In this document: piece after piece, positions 45,575-57,508 of the stretch
Numbering within the stretch: the stretch's first letter is position 1
Layout: every line of letters begins with the position of its first letter
Source: Saccharum officinarum
Taxonomy: Eukaryota; Streptophyta; Magnoliopsida; Poales; Poaceae
Length of the DNA stretch: 64,000 bases
Assembly: GCA_020631735.1 (NCBI GenBank)
Contig: CM036197.1
Coordinates: forward strand, 49,833,880-49,897,879
Reading direction: 5' to 3'
The notes under the pieces: generated by a model
Told to the model about the DNA's origin: nothing
Databases searched by the model: none
Seen by the model: only the letters and a program-made list of their open reading frames with translations
Program-made: the position numbers and the translations under genes

Positions 45575-46307
45575 TCTGAGCTTGAGTACATTTGACTAGT
45601 ACTGAAGTTAACGTGCAAATTGTGCGTGTTTGGCCGCCATCACTCATCAGACTACTTCAAAACGATGTGAGCATGCGAATACATCTGTTTGTATCATCAG
45701 CGATGCTTCCTAAATTCATTCTAAAGACCCTCGAAGTCAATGGCTGTTCATGTTCTAACATCGTGATGAAAACGACATCGAAATTGAATGATCCTGAAAC
45801 TGGATCACTACTCGAGCAGCGATCAGAAACCACGCCGGTGGTTGGGGCCTGGCCTGGGATCCGTCGTGTGGACAACTGGACTCATGAAGGTGAAGGAACA
45901 ACACGTCGTTAGTTAAACACCGCACATGAGAAAAACTGACACACATCTGTTGGAGGAAGTTTAGTTTAAGCAAATGAGAGATGCTTATCTCTACCATCCC
46001 TATCGATTAACATACTGAATATATACTGAAAATGACGCTCCTTTGATGCAAGCCATATAATTAATTTCCTTGAAAGTGACATGCATCCGGTCCATGTGGA
46101 GAGATTTTCAAGTCCCTAAAGGAAGGATCATATATGGGCGAGCAGAAGGAATATATATATATATATATAACCATGGATCGCATCTGCCCTGGTAGCCGGT
46201 GTATAAATAGGGGACCAGAGCACAGTATCATCATAAGCACCACGGTGGTTGATGTGAGAACAGGAGAGTCCCATCGCAACACACAAGAGCGTAAGAGCAA
46301 GAGCAGG
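45575..46307 (+). promoter_or_regulatory. Upstream region of the first S1/P1 nuclease gene
   Basis: Shared with the promoter-only copy (43196-44160) and more weakly with 55890-56300. It contains an (AT)n run at 46152-46169 and a TATA box TATAAATA at 46202-46209, giving a predicted transcript start near 46235 and a leader of about 75 bp before ATG at 46308. Confidence 0.65.
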
Positions 46308-48675
46308 ATGGGCGTGCTCCTGCTGCTTCATGTCCTCCTCGTCGCGGTGGCGACGAGAGCTCCTGCGGCCGACGCATGGGGCAAGGAGGGGCACTACATG
46401 GTGTGCAAGATCGCCGAGGTAACTGAACCAGCTTGAATTCAGTCTAGCTATCACGAAGCAAGGCCGTTGGGCGAAGCTGGGTTTGCAGGTTGCTTGAAAC
46501 CGTGGGCTGAACTATCAATTCTGCAGAGCTTTCTGACGGAAGAGGCCTCCACGGCGGTGAAGGACCTGCTGCCGGGGTGGGCTGGCGGCGACCTCGCGGA
46601 GACGTGCTCGTGGGCGGACACGCAGAGGTTCCGGTACCGCTGGTCCAGCCCCCTGCACTTCGCCGACACGCCGGGTGACTGCGAGTTCGACTACGCCCGT
46701 AAGCACCCCGGACTCTGAATCCCTGATCGTTTATCAAAATTCAGATCAGGTCGTCTCTCTGTTAGCAGCGAGCTTTGCTAACAGCTGCCTGACGATCCAT
46801 GTCGGGTCGACCATTAGTGCGAACTTTGCTTGAAGAAAGACACTGGAGCGAGTAGCTAGATCAGATGGATGGCACGTCGCTGTCAGCTCATGCCTTACGT
46901 CTTACTGGCTAGATAGAGAAGCAACCGGCGTCTGCCAAGTGGTTGGGTCGTTAGAATTCAAGGTTCAGAGATGGCAATTCGGCAGAGGTGTTGGGGGAAA
47001 ACAAGTACCCATTATTTGTAGGACACTAGAACAGATAGAATCTCAAGGGAATATATCAGTATCATTCGGCCTCAACTAGCTGCCAATAATCATGAAAGAG
47101 AGAGAGAGAGGATGCGTCGGAGCATACATCTCCTTGCTTGCTTGTTTGGTTGGGCAAGGAAGTTAGGCTTCCGTCAACACCACAGACGATGGCAATGCAA
47201 GGAGAAGTCCCTGCAACAAGTTAGTCTGTTTGGTTGGTAGCAGAAACGATATACTACGTACTACCATTATGTGTGCAAGTTGTAACGAACGCATGCAGGT
47301 TTCGTGCACCGTTTTACAGATGCTATTTTTGTTTTATCACAAAGGAAGTTGAAAGCTTCTTCTTTAGTCTGTATATATAGAACACAATAGTCAAACAGAC
47401 GATGAGAAGAAAGGTAGGCGAAGAAATCCTGCCAGTACAAACTGCCCAAGAAGTTCAGAGCTTATCTATCTTTTATTATGGTTGGAAGAACGTAGTGCAT
47501 GGAACTTGCATCGTGTTAGCTAGACGAGGCCTGATGGAAACGTTCTGCTTGCTTCTGATTTTGAGCAGGGGACTGCCACAACACCAAAGGAGAGAAGGAC
47601 ATGTGCGTGGTTGGAGCCATCAACAACTACACCGCGGCGCTGAAAGACTCATCAAGTCCATGTAAGCACCAGTCGACAGTCGTATTAAAAATTGAACATA
47701 ACCACCCTTGTATAGCATGCATCGTAATCATATGACTTTGACCTCATCCGGCCATTGCCTGCGCCGCTCTGATCAGTTGATCCGACGGAGAGCCTGATGT
47801 TCCTGGCGCACTTCGTCGGCGACGTGCACCAGCCGCTCCACTGCGGCCACACCGACGACCTCGGCGGCAACACCATCAAAGTCCATTGGTACAGGAGGCA
47901 GAGCAACCTTCACAAGGTACACTCAACTAGTTACTACCACAACCAAATTAACAGCTCCTTGCTTCATAATTCTTGGGATGGCATGCGTCTCACTGACTGA
48001 GGGCACCACTGTAACGAACCTCTTCCTGGTTCTTCAGGTGTGGGATGTGAACGTCATCGAGACAGCCATGAAGGACTTCTACGGCAACGACCAGAGCACC
48101 ATGATACAGGCCATCCAGCAGAACATCACGGTAAGGACACACAGACCTGGTTCGGGCTCCTTAATTTTGCCTTGTTAGTACTCTATCGTAAGTACGTAGT
48201 GTTGATTGAGCTGTTCTCGTCGTTTAGGAGGAGTGGGCTAATGAAGAGAAGCAGTGGGAGACCTGCCGTAGCCGGACAAAGACTTGCGCTGAAAAGTAAG
48301 CTCATGAACTGCATGCAGCCATTTTTCTTCAATTCTTCAGAAGTAAGCTTAAATCTTCAGAGGCTAAGTGCTGCTAGCTGAAAACAAATGCAGGTACGCT
48401 GCAGAGAGCGCGAAGCTGGCATGCACGGCATACGAGGGTGTCGAGCAGGACTCCACCTTAGAAGGTAGGTTCTCAACAAACATAGACTAGACGGATCAAT
48501 TTGTGAATCTGATGATTCGACTGTAGTTTCCCAGATTTTATTTTAGAAGTTTGATAGATATGTGAATGTGATGCTATCCTCTTGGAACTGAACTGCAGAT
48601 GACTACTTCTTCGCTGCGCTGCCGGTGGTTCAGAAGAGGATTGCTCAAGGGGTGTCCGGCTGGCCGCAATACTGA
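46308..48675 (+). CDS. S1/P1-type zinc nuclease (plant type I nuclease, ENDO/BFN-like)
   Basis: Eight exons by splice sites: 46308-46418, 46527-46698, 47569-47661, 47777-47916, 48038-48130, 48228-48295, 48394-48464, 48599-48675. They join in frame to 274 residues. A signal peptide (MGVLLLLHVLLVAVA) ends before Trp24, the expected mature N-terminus, which helps bind zinc in this family. Other zinc-site motifs are WGKEGH, CSWAD, LHF, HFVGDVHQPLH and NLHKVWD. An NYT glycosylation site lies in exon 3. Family members are secreted or vacuolar and cleave single-stranded DNA and RNA, often in senescence and cell death. The last exon ends early: a base appears missing in CAAGGGGTGTCC near 48650, replacing about 24 C-terminal residues present in the paralogue with VSGWPQY. 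This could be a real truncation or a sequence error. Confidence 0.88.
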
Positions 48676-49466
48676 ACAAGATATTTGGTGGGAAGAGCAG
48701 GCTTCAGATTCAGAGCAGTTGATTGATCCATCCATCCAGTAGATGTTAAACAAGAGAGGAGTGGGGAGGGCATGGTCTGCAATCTGAATTAGAATAAGAG
48801 TATCTTGTCTGACAATGTAACTTCAGTAATCACACACAACGACTACAGATCAGAGTAGCTCACGAATTATTGTTACAAAACTGAAGCACCTGTAGTACTG
48901 TGCAATAGATGATGCAATCACATTGGTATTCATATATTCGTGTATCTTTCAGATCGACGTAATCGGAAATGTTATGAAAGAAATTTGAAAGGAGAAGATA
49001 AGAACACTCATCCGCAAGTGGACGCATGCATCGACCGTCTGAGGACATGCATGGAAATTTTCACAGAGTGGCCCAGTGCTATTGCATTGTCTGGACTAAG
49101 TTCTGGAACAAGAACAACTGCACGAGCGCGCCTTCTGTCGAGGGCTCGTGGCCCGTCCCCGTATGCCAGCCACCTTTCCCACCCTGCAGTGCAGGGCTGC
49201 AATATGAGTGTCCGTCAGCACGAGCGCCCATGAACGATTTCTAGTAATACTAGAACCGGCAGTACTGTACAGGCTAGATCTGTAGACTGTAGTGTTGGAA
49301 ACTGAATTGTTCTGCCAAAATTATGAACCTTGTGGTGGAGGCTGGATATATAGCGACTGACCAAAGAGTTGTTTGGTGCAACTTCATGCTGTCCAGTCAT
49401 CCATAGCGCGGGCATTCAGTGGATTGAAGCCGGTTTCAGGGCTTTGTCGACTGAATTTGGGTATAT
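48676..49466. other. 3' flank of the nuclease gene
   Basis: Probably 3' UTR to about 48830; the lost C-terminal codons can still be followed to a TGA near 48720. Beyond that, 48940-49440 has no recognised gene. A short open frame at 49026-49244 has no family signal. Confidence 0.5.
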
Positions 49467-49471
49467 ACTAC

Positions 49472-49923
49472 TGATAGATTTTAGGATCTTCTAGTAGAGC
49501 ACCGAGTTTGAGAACAAGAGAAAGACTGTGGAGTAGATCTAGGAGTTTAGGGATTAGACCGTCGTTGGAGGGAGCGGATCCGGAGGCGTCCATGGTGTTG
49601 ATGTCGCGGTGGAGTAGATCACGTCGTCCTTCGGTCCTCCACCGACGCTGATCGACGACGGCGGTGCGGGAGTAGAAGGGAGGCGGCGCGGTGGTGCTTC
49701 CCGACGCCACTGCGCGATGCCGATCGGAGGCCTAGGGTTTGTGGAGTGGGTTTAGGGCACGGCGAACCTTGGATCAAGTGCCTGCGGCCCTCACTCCTTT
49801 CTTTTTATAGCGCAGCGCGTCGGGGGCCCACCAACCATGGATCGGTTGGGCGCCCCCGATCAGGGCGCGATCTAGGGGGAACGAGGCCCTAGCCGTTGGG
49901 CTGGGCCTGAGATCAATCCAACA
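49472..49923 (-). repeat. 3' LTR of minus-strand Copia
   Basis: 452 bp; ends TGTTGG and CTATCA in element orientation. A CTTTTTATAGC string near 49800, read in reverse as GCTATAAAAAG, is a likely TATA box. Confidence 0.92.
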
Positions 49924-50094
49924 TTCTCCCCCTTGATCTCATCTCTGCTTTCTCGCTTTGTCAACCCACCCCATCACAAATCAGTGTATTAAGCATGTTT
50001 TATCTTAACAGTTATTACCATTAGATTAGACAGCCATAGACACTTTTTTGTTCAGAGGTGAATTCTCGCCTTGGGCCCTCTAACTGTCCAGGAA

Positions 50095-50649
50095 TCACAG
50101 GCTTTCCTTTAAACCCATGCCGGCTACGTGTTCTCTGAACATATTGGGCGGTAAGCCTTTCGTAAGCGGATCCGCTAACATCTTTTCTGTGCTTATATGT
50201 TCAAGACTTATGACGTGATCCCGGATTTTATCCTTCACAACATAATATTTTATGTCAATGTGCTTGGCGGCATTGCTTGACTTATTGTTGTGAGCATATA
50301 ACACTGCTGGCTCGTTATCACAATACAACTTTAGTGGTTTATCGATGCTGTCGACCACCTTTAAACTGGGTATAAATTTTTTAAGTCAATTCACCTGTCC
50401 TGACGCCTCATAACAAGCAATAAACTCAGCATACATTGTGGACGATGCAGTGACTATTGTTTGTTTTGAGCGTTTCCATTATATGGCTCCTTGCGCGAGA
50501 GTGAATATATACCCTGAGGTGGACTTTCTATCATCTCCCGCGTAATCAGAATCTGAATATTCTACTATTTGTAGGTCATCAAATCTTCTGTAGGTTAGCA
50601 TGAGCCCTTTCGTGCCTTGCAAGTATCTTAAGACATTCTTCACTAAATT
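50095..50649 (-). pseudogene. RNase H end of minus-strand Copia
   Basis: RNase H blocks (YSDSDYAGD, STSGYIF, then YCDNEPAVLYAHNNKSS, HIDIKYYVVKD, LADPLTKGLPP) end at a stop at 50095. At least two stops interrupt it, near 50480 and 50385. The polypurine tract and 3' LTR follow. Confidence 0.85.
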
Positions 50650-51954
50650 TCAGTGTTTCATACCTGGATTACTTTGATATCTGCCAAGCAGCCCAGTCAC
50701 AAAAGCCAGATCTGGACGTGTGCACACTTGAGCATACTGTAAGCTTCCGACAGCTGAAGCGTATGGAACGGCTTGCATGCGATCGCGCTCGAACTTGCTC
50801 TTGGGACATTGATGTTCCCCATACTTGTCACCTTTTACAATAGGAGCAGGTGATGGTCTACACTTATGCATATTAAATTTCTTCAATATTTTCTCTATAT
50901 ATGCCTCTTGGGACAATCCCAATACCCCTCGGTTTCTATCTCGGTGAATCTTTATGCCCAAAACAAAAGAAGCTTCACCTAAATCTTTCATATCAAAATT
51001 TGAGGATAAAAACCTTTTGGTTTCCTGCAGCAGAGTGACATCACTACTTGCTAGTAGAATGTCATCTACATACAGTACTAGGAAAATATATTTCTCATTC
51101 TTAAATTTTGCATACACGCAATTGTCCTCAACATTCTCTTTAAACCCAAACTTCCTGATTGTCTTATCAAACTTCAAATACCACTGTCTGGATGCTTGCT
51201 TTAATCCATAAATGGATTTCTTCAGGCGACATCCCATTCTTTCTTTGCCTGTCATAGCAAAACCTTTCGGTTGTGCCATGTACACTCTTTCTTCTAGATC
51301 CCCATTGAGAAACGCTGTCTTCACATCTATCTGATGTAATTTTAGATCAAAATGTGCCACTAGGGCCATTATGATTCTAAAAGAGTCCTTGCTCGAGACG
51401 GAAGAGAATGTTTCATTGTAATCTATCCCTTCTCGCTGAGTAAAACCTTTTGCTACCAGTCTTGTTTTATACCTTTCTATGTTCCCTTTAGAGTCACGTT
51501 TCACTTTGTAGACCCATTTGCAGCCTACTGTTTTGGCTCCTTCAGGAATTTCCTCTAGGTCCCAAACTTTATTGGTACTCATGGACTTTAATTCATCTTC
51601 CATGGCTTCTTGCCACTTAGATGCTTCAGTGCTCCTCATGGCTTCTTCAAATGAGGTGGGTTCATCCTCCATTTGAACTTCTTCGTATTCATAGACTATG
51701 TAGTCATCTGGAATAGGAGATTTTCTCGCTCTTTGAGGTCTGCCAGAAGGTTCTACTACTGGCATTTTTTGTTCTTGAGGCTGATCTTGTTGGGGCTGCT
51801 GTTCATCGACTATGGGTTCATTCGGCTCCTGAAAAACAGGTTCCGAATTAGTCATAGGCAAAATTACAGCAGGTGTTGTCACCACTTGCGTAGGTCCAAC
51901 AACAACAGACAGCGTGAAGTAGGGTTCCTGCACCATAGGAATGGGCATGAACAC
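50650..51954 (-). pseudogene. Reverse transcriptase of minus-strand Copia
   Basis: 434 residues open: a linker with RPQRARKSPIPDDY, RT start WVYKVKRDSKGNIERYKTRL, VKTAFLNGDL, YGLKQASRQWYLKF, and catalytic LYVDDILLAS with YVDD intact. Then LGIKIHRDRNRGVLGLSQ and SRPDLA-like CTRPDLAFV follow. It ends at a TAA-type stop near 50650 inside the RNase H connection. All core RT motifs are present. Confidence 0.9.
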
Positions 51955-51964
51955 TCGCTTCTCT

Positions 51965-52306
51965 TCAAGGGTGATTTCTCGCGCTGTCTTGCTTCCCCCT
52001 GATCATCTGATCTTCTAGAAAACTAGCGTGTCTTGTTTCCGCAAACTTGGTATGTCTACCAGGGCAGTAAAAACGATAACCTTTCGACTTTTCTAGATAG
52101 CCAATAAAATGGTAACTTACTGTTTTGGGGTCTAGCTTTCCTATGTTTGGGTTAAATACTTTTGCTTCAGCAGGGCTCCCCCAGACACGCAAATGGTTGA
52201 CTGAGGGTTTCCTGCCGGTCCACAACTCATACGGTGTTTTAAGTACCGACTTGCTTGGTACTCTGTTAAGAATATGAATGGCGGTTTTTAAGGCCTCCAT
52301 CCACAA
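51965..52306 (-). pseudogene. Integrase C-terminal region of minus-strand Copia
   Basis: Contains LNRVPSKSVLKTPYELWTGRKPS and HFIGYLEKSKGYRFYCP, the usual Copia integrase C-terminal blocks. Shifts near 52320 and 51980 separate it from the neighbouring frames. Confidence 0.82.
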
Positions 52307-52389
52307 ACTCAGTGCAGAGTGGAATAGCTCATCATGCTGCGCACCATATCCATTAGAGTACGGTTACGCCTTTCTGCTACTCCATTTTG

Positions 52390-53661
52390 CTATGGGTCGC
52401 CCGGCATTGAATACTGGGCTACTATGCCATTTTCCTGTAAGAAACTTGCAAAAGGTCCAGGAACTTGTCCATAAGGGGTATGTCGATCGTAGTACTCCCC
52501 CCCACGGTCAGATCTTACTACTTTGATTTTTCTGTCTAGTTGATTTTCAACCTCAACCTTGAATATCTTAAACTTGTCTAAAGCTTCTGAACGTTCTTTG
52601 ATTGGATATATATATCCAAAACGAGAGTAGTCGTCTGTGAATGTGATGAAGGAATCAAAACCATCCACAGATGTCACTGGAAAAGGTCCACAGATGTCTG
52701 TGTGGATCAATTCTAGTACTCCCGTGCTTCGCTTAGCGCCTTTCTTTATGTTCTTTACTAACTTGCCTTTAATGCAATCAACACATTGCTCTAACTCTGA
52801 GAGTTCTAGTGGTGGGAGTATTGATTCTTTAACTAAGCGTTCTATTCCCCCCCTCGAAATATGGCCTAAACGACAGTGCCATAATTTCGATGAGGAATCA
52901 ATTCTTTTCCTTTTATTGCTATCATCTGCGGGTATTGCATTCTCAGCATTATTACATTCAGCATTCACATTCTCAGACATAGATAATAAATAAAGTTTGT
53001 CTTGTTGGAAGGCAAGACCCACACACTGATTATTTAACTGTAGCTTATAGTTGTTCTTGCTGAAATGACAATCAAAACCATAGTCTGACAAACATGAAAC
53101 TGAAATAAAATTTCTGGCTAAAGAGGGAACATAAAGAACATCATGCAACTCAAGTGTGAAACCACTAGCTAAAACTAGAGATAAATTTCCTATAGTTTGA
53201 ACTTCAGCTTCAACACCAGTGGCCACCTTAATCTGTCTTTCTCCTCTTTGAAGGGTTCTCCCTCCATTGAATCCCTGCAAAGAGTTTGCAATATGAACAG
53301 TTGCACCTGAGTCAATCCACCATGTGGATCTAGCATAGCTTAGATATAAGGATTCATCAACAAAAGTTATAATGTCCTCACCCTTTACTAGGCAGTGTCT
53401 CATGAACTTGGGGCAGTCGTGCTTCCAATGCCCTGTCTCATTGCACCATCTACAACGATCCGGGTCCTCCTGCTTCTGCTGGTTGTCTTGTTTTGGCTGT
53501 GCTTTAGGCTGTGAAGAGCTTCCTCCCTTATTATGAGAGGTGGAGGCATCTGGAGCTTTCTTGTTGTAGAATGACTTCTTGTTCTTTTCTTTGACAAAGT
53601 TCACAGAACCACCATTTGTATTCTTTAGCCTTTCTTCTTCTTGCACACACATAGCAATCAC
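52390..53661 (-). pseudogene. Gag knuckle, protease and integrase of minus-strand Copia
   Basis: 423 residues open. In order: a zinc knuckle CRWCNETGHWKHDC (CX2CX4HX4C), protease active site WWIDSGATVHI, and the GAG-pre-integrase HHCC motif (LWHCRLGH ... CVDCIKGK). Then come integrase core residues in LIHTDICGPF, FTDDYSRFGY and RSDRGGEY. It ends at a TAG (about 52390) where QNGVAERRN would follow, so a CAG-to-TAG change cuts it just before the catalytic Glu. With the stop at 53674 this leaves only two nonsense changes from Gag to that point. Confidence 0.88.
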
Positions 53662-53673
53662 CTTCTCTAAATC

Positions 53674-54381
53674 TCAGTCCTCTGGCTGTGTGTTGTAGTT
53701 AACAACAAATGTCTCATACTCTTTAGGAAGGGAGTTTAGAGCTAGGTGAATGATGAAACCATCTGCCAGGGGCATCTTTAGCTTGTCTAACTTAGCTGTC
53801 ATGGTGCTCATGCTCAGAATGTGCTCTCTCACACTCCCCCTTGTGAACCTCATGTTAGTGAGTTTCTGGATCAGGGTGGAAGCATGAGCTTTGGTAGAAC
53901 CAGTGAACTGATTCTTTACTTTCTCAAGGTATTCTTTTGTTGTGTCACATTCTGGGATGACACCTTTTAAGCTCTCTGTGATGGTTTTCTTGATGACAAT
54001 CTTGCACTTGCGGTTTGACTTTTCCCACTTGTACTTCTCAAGATCATACTTTGCTCTAACAGGAGCATAGTCTCGCTTTCGATTAGCAAAAGCTTCATCG
54101 ATCTCATTTTGGGCCCTTTCGGGCTCCTCTGGCTCAGTGGGCTTTAGCTCCTGAAGAGCCAAATCTATCTCAGCAAGTGCTAGAGCTGCATCAAGTTCTT
54201 CGCGCCACAGAACATAGTTCTTTCCCGTCAGCTTTGGGATTACACTAATAAAGTGCATCGCATTGAGCGCTTGGTCTGAAATTAAACATAATAAAATAGT
54301 GAGGGCATCAACATTAAATCTAGGAAAGAAAAAAATAATTGCATATCTTAATTTAACGTTGGTCAAAATCAAGATATACAA
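53674..54381 (-). pseudogene. Gag of minus-strand Copia
   Basis: Copia Gag domain with IPKLTGKNYVLWREELDAAL near the start and the LTNMRFTRGSVREHIL block. Retroelement Gag forms the particle that packages RNA. The upstream Met at 54381 may lie in leader; an internal Met near 54264 (MHFISVIPKL) is the more likely start. The frame ends at a TGA near 53674, directly followed in frame by DLEKVIAMC, so a single nonsense change separates it from the rest of the polyprotein. Confidence 0.85.
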
Positions 54382-55427
54382 AAATTAACTCTGTACATAA
54401 ATTCTAATCACTGTTGGGCAGAATAGAATAAATGCATAAAATATTAGAGCTTGCGCAGCGGAAAACTTTAATTAACTTGCTATTTCTCAGAAGCATAACT
54501 TACTGACTTTGCTCTCTAAGTAATAAACACGTTGGTGCAATTAAATAGAGTTTAATAACTGGGCAGAACAATTATTTAAATGCTTCTGAAAAAATAAAAA
54601 AAAATTCACTGTGCTTTACGGGCCGCAGCCAAAGAATCAGCCCACGGCCGCTTGCGGCCCATCTCGAGCGACTGTGCAGGCTCTGGCGCTGGGCCAGCAG
54701 CTCGGTTTTTTTTCTTCTCGTTCATTTGATGGCACGCGGGCCATATAACGCAGAAACGGCCCGCGTCCAAAACTCATTGCGCCGCGGGTGCAGAGCAGGC
54801 TGCAACCTGGGCCGGCTCGCGCAAAGTGGCCCAGGGCGCCCTCCCGCCTGGGTTAAATGCCGGTCCAGCGGCCATACGCCGTTGGATCGCATCCGACGGT
54901 CCGGCTTCGAAATCGGGTGAACAAAACCCCCTGATGCAGCCGGCCGGCGGAACCCTAGCCTCATTCGTTCTTTCGCTTTCTCTCTCACCACTCCAAGCCG
55001 CAAGGAAAAGGAAACGCCCCCGACGGCCGGTGAGAAGAACGACGCCGCCCCGAGGCCTCTGGCCGGTGCGCGTGCTCTTCCATTGCGGAGCGCGCCGCCG
55101 TCTAGCGGCTTCGTGCGCGGTGCCTCGCTGGATGACCGGTTACGGAGAGCCGCGCGGTGGCGTGGTATCCCCGGCCGATCCTGTGCTTGTCTCGGTCGCT
55201 GGCGACCCGGCGGCGGTGCGGGGAGGACCGCGGCACAGGTAAGTGCATGGATCCCCCCGGCCTTTCCTCTTTGCTTTTAGGGTTAGGTATTCCCTTTCCC
55301 GTTCTTACGCGTCTTGATATGGGTGCTAGGGTTAGGGTTGGGAAAGAAAAACCCCCCTTTCTACGTGCTCGTTGTTCTTACTAGGTAGTTCCTGAGCCCG
55401 ATCTACTACTAGATCGGTCGATACCAT
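54262..55427 (-). other. Long GC-rich leader of the minus-strand Copia
   Basis: About 1 kb between the 5' LTR and gag. It is GC-rich at 54600-55240 and contains open frames on the plus strand (54826-55242) that resemble no protein I know. The high GC and GGCCCA words are more like host gene flank than like the rest of the element. Confidence 0.5.
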
Positions 55428-55879
55428 TGATAGATTTTAGGATATTCTAGTAGAGCACCGAGTTCGGGAACAAGAGAAAGACTGTGGAGTAGATCTAGGA
55501 GTTTAGGGATTAGACCGTCGTTGGAGGGAGCGGATCCGGAGGCGTCCATGGTGTTGATGTCGCGGTGGAGTAGATCACGTCGTCCTTCGGGCCTCCACCG
55601 ACGCTGACCGACGACGGCGGTGCGGGAGTAGAAGGGAGGCGGCGCGGTGGTGCTTCCCGACGCCACTGCGCGATGCCGATCGGAGGCCTAGGGTTTGTGG
55701 AGTGGGTTTAGGGCACGGCGAACCTTGGATCAAGTGCATGCGGCCCCTACTCCTTTCTTTTTATAGCGCAGCGCGTCGGGGGCCCACCAACCATGGATCG
55801 GTTGGGCGCCCCCGATCAGGGCGCGATCTAGGGGGAACGAGGCCCTAGCCGTTGGGCTGGGCCTGAGATCAATCCAACA
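55428..55879 (-). repeat. 5' LTR of minus-strand Copia
   Basis: 452 bp, the same length as its partner, with about eight substitutions and no length change. The following TGGTATCGAC, read on the minus strand from 55426, is a partial initiator-Met-tRNA primer site. Confidence 0.92.
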
Positions 55880-55884
55880 ACTAC

Positions 55885-56440
55885 TGCTGCTGTATAAGTT
55901 AATAACGTGCAAATTATTCATGAGTTATCATTATCATATTGTTCAAACGATGTGCTCGTGCGAATATGCCTGTTGATTCTTACCATCGGTGATGCTTCCT
56001 CAAATTGGTTCTAAATAGCTCAAAGTCAAAGTCAGTATGTTAGAATAACAAAGAAATTAGAATTTTCAAATTGGTTCCTCCAATTGGTTCCTCAAATTGG
56101 TTCTAAATAGCTCAGAGTCAATGCCTTCTGTATTGGAAATGAATTGATGAAGATGCTTATCTCCATCCAGTCCCAGTATCAACTAGTACTAACATACTGA
56201 TCCAGTCGCTGCAGACCATTTCGTCGAGAGTCACGTGCATGCATCCAGATCCAGTCCATCCAGAGAAATTTTCTGTCCTCGTCAGGGCTGAAGTTGTTCC
56301 TGATGAAACATCGTAGATCGGAACGTAAGGAATCCAAACACGGATCGCGTCAGCTAGCCGGTGTACCGGCTAGCACAGACACGAGGTAGCAAAGGTGAGA
56401 AAAGAGCGAGCGAGCGAGCAAAGCCAGAGCCCAGAGCTGG
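55885..56440 (+). promoter_or_regulatory. Third copy of the nuclease upstream region
   Basis: Diverged homologue of 45600-46140 (AACGTGCAAATT, GTGCGAATA, GATGCTTCCT, TCAAAGTCAA words in order), leading to the nuclease relic at 56441. An internal duplication of CTCAAATTGGTTCTAAATAG at about 55990 and 56084 is present. The minus-strand Copia landed at its left end. Confidence 0.6.
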
Positions 56441-57135
56441 GATGGGCGTGCTCCTGCTTCTTCACGTCCTCATGGTGTGCAAGATCGCCGAGGTAACCGG
56501 ACAAGCAAGTGCCGAGTAAGGATGAAAACGGAACAAAAATATCCCGAACTGATTGTTTTCGTTTTCTATATTATGATTCCGTTTTTAAACATAAAAAATT
56601 ATCAGTTTCAATTGGTTTCACAACCATTTTGAATCATTTTTTGTATTCTTTATTTGCTAAAATGTAGAAATGTACCGAACTAACCGCTTTCGTTTTCTAT
56701 TTCGTAAGTCCATTTTCGACCGTTTTCGACCGTTTTCATCCTTAGTGCCGAGTGCCCTATCGGCCTTCCACGAGCCGACGGGTCCTGTCGGCACTCCTGC
56801 TGCCGACAGGCTATTTTGGCGCGCGCTATCAGCTAGTCAGAAGTCGACAGGTGTCTCATCGGCCCTTTGAGAGGCCAACAGGCTGCTATATGTCAAATTT
56901 TTGTATAACAGCTTCTAGATTTGTAATTAATCATTAAAAAAATACTATTTAAAAAAATCGTTTCTAACTATGGGCTGAACTACCTTGCAGAGGTTTGTGA
57001 CGAAAAAGGGCCTCGACGGCGGTGAAGGACCTGCTGCCGCGGAGACGTGCTCGTGGCCTCGCGGGCGGACCCGGTACCGCTGGTCCAGCCCCATGCAGTT
57101 CGCCGACACGCCGGGGGACTGCCAATTCGACTAGG
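56441..57135 (+). pseudogene. S1/P1 nuclease relic (exons 1 and 2 only)
   Basis: Exon 1 starts MGVLLLLHVL and then jumps directly to MVCKIAE before a GT donor, so the stretch with the mature N-terminal Trp and the KEGH zinc ligand is deleted. Exon 2 (from about 56991) keeps a nuclease-like VKDLLP, an ETCSW-like stretch and WSSPMQFADTPGDC, with deletions, frameshifts and a His-to-Gln change at the LHF zinc-ligand motif. It ends in FD followed by TAG. Exons 3-8 are absent. It is the closest relative of the gene at 46308 (same MGVLLLLHVL start). Confidence 0.85.
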
Positions 57136-57508
57136 CGGGGGACTGCGAATCTCTGATAGTTGTAGGCGGCCGGCTAGGCGCAGTGGCGCACCACTCTCAC
57201 GGTTCCCATTTTTCTTTCTCCCCGTTCTCTCCTTCATGTACTGATGTACATGACGTCTGAATTCTGAACCTAAGCAGTAGTATACATGCCTTGTTTCCAC
57301 CACTGTGCATGCGTGTCTCCAGCATGCAGGGAATGGGATGCTTGCTGTTTGGGCCGGGAATGGAATTCGTTCGGAATCTCTTCTTGTTGCTTCCCTGCTC
57401 AAGTCGGATGCAAATGCAATTAATGGATACTACTGCTTTATTATTAATTAAGTCGGGACACTGCAACCGAATCAGTCACGCATGCATGCTCAAAATCAGA
57501 AATATAGG
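57136..57508. other. Unassigned stretch after the nuclease relic
   Basis: No gene or repeat recognised. It includes nuclease intron 2-like decay at most; overlapping short ORFs have no family signal. Confidence 0.45.

Larger units (their letters stand above)
49472..55879 (-). mobile_element. Copia retrotransposon, minus strand, young
   Basis: 6.4 kb with two 452-bp LTRs (55428-55879 is the 5' LTR, 49472-49923 the 3' LTR in element orientation) and a 5-bp target duplication ACTAC (49467-49471 and 55880-55884). I count about eight LTR differences, under 2 percent, so the insertion is fairly recent. Order on the minus strand: a leader of about 1 kb, gag, protease, integrase, RT, RNase H, and a polypurine tract AAGGGGGAGAA next to the 3' LTR. 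A few stops and shifts break the polyprotein. Confidence 0.93.

Noticed and set aside
49468..49710. 80-codon minus-strand ORF, with a near-identical ORF at 55409-55666
   Set aside because: It falls in the two LTRs of the same element; the repetition reflects the LTRs, not a gene.
54826..55242. 138-codon plus-strand ORF
   Set aside because: It is antisense within the leader of the minus-strand Copia; no homology recognised.
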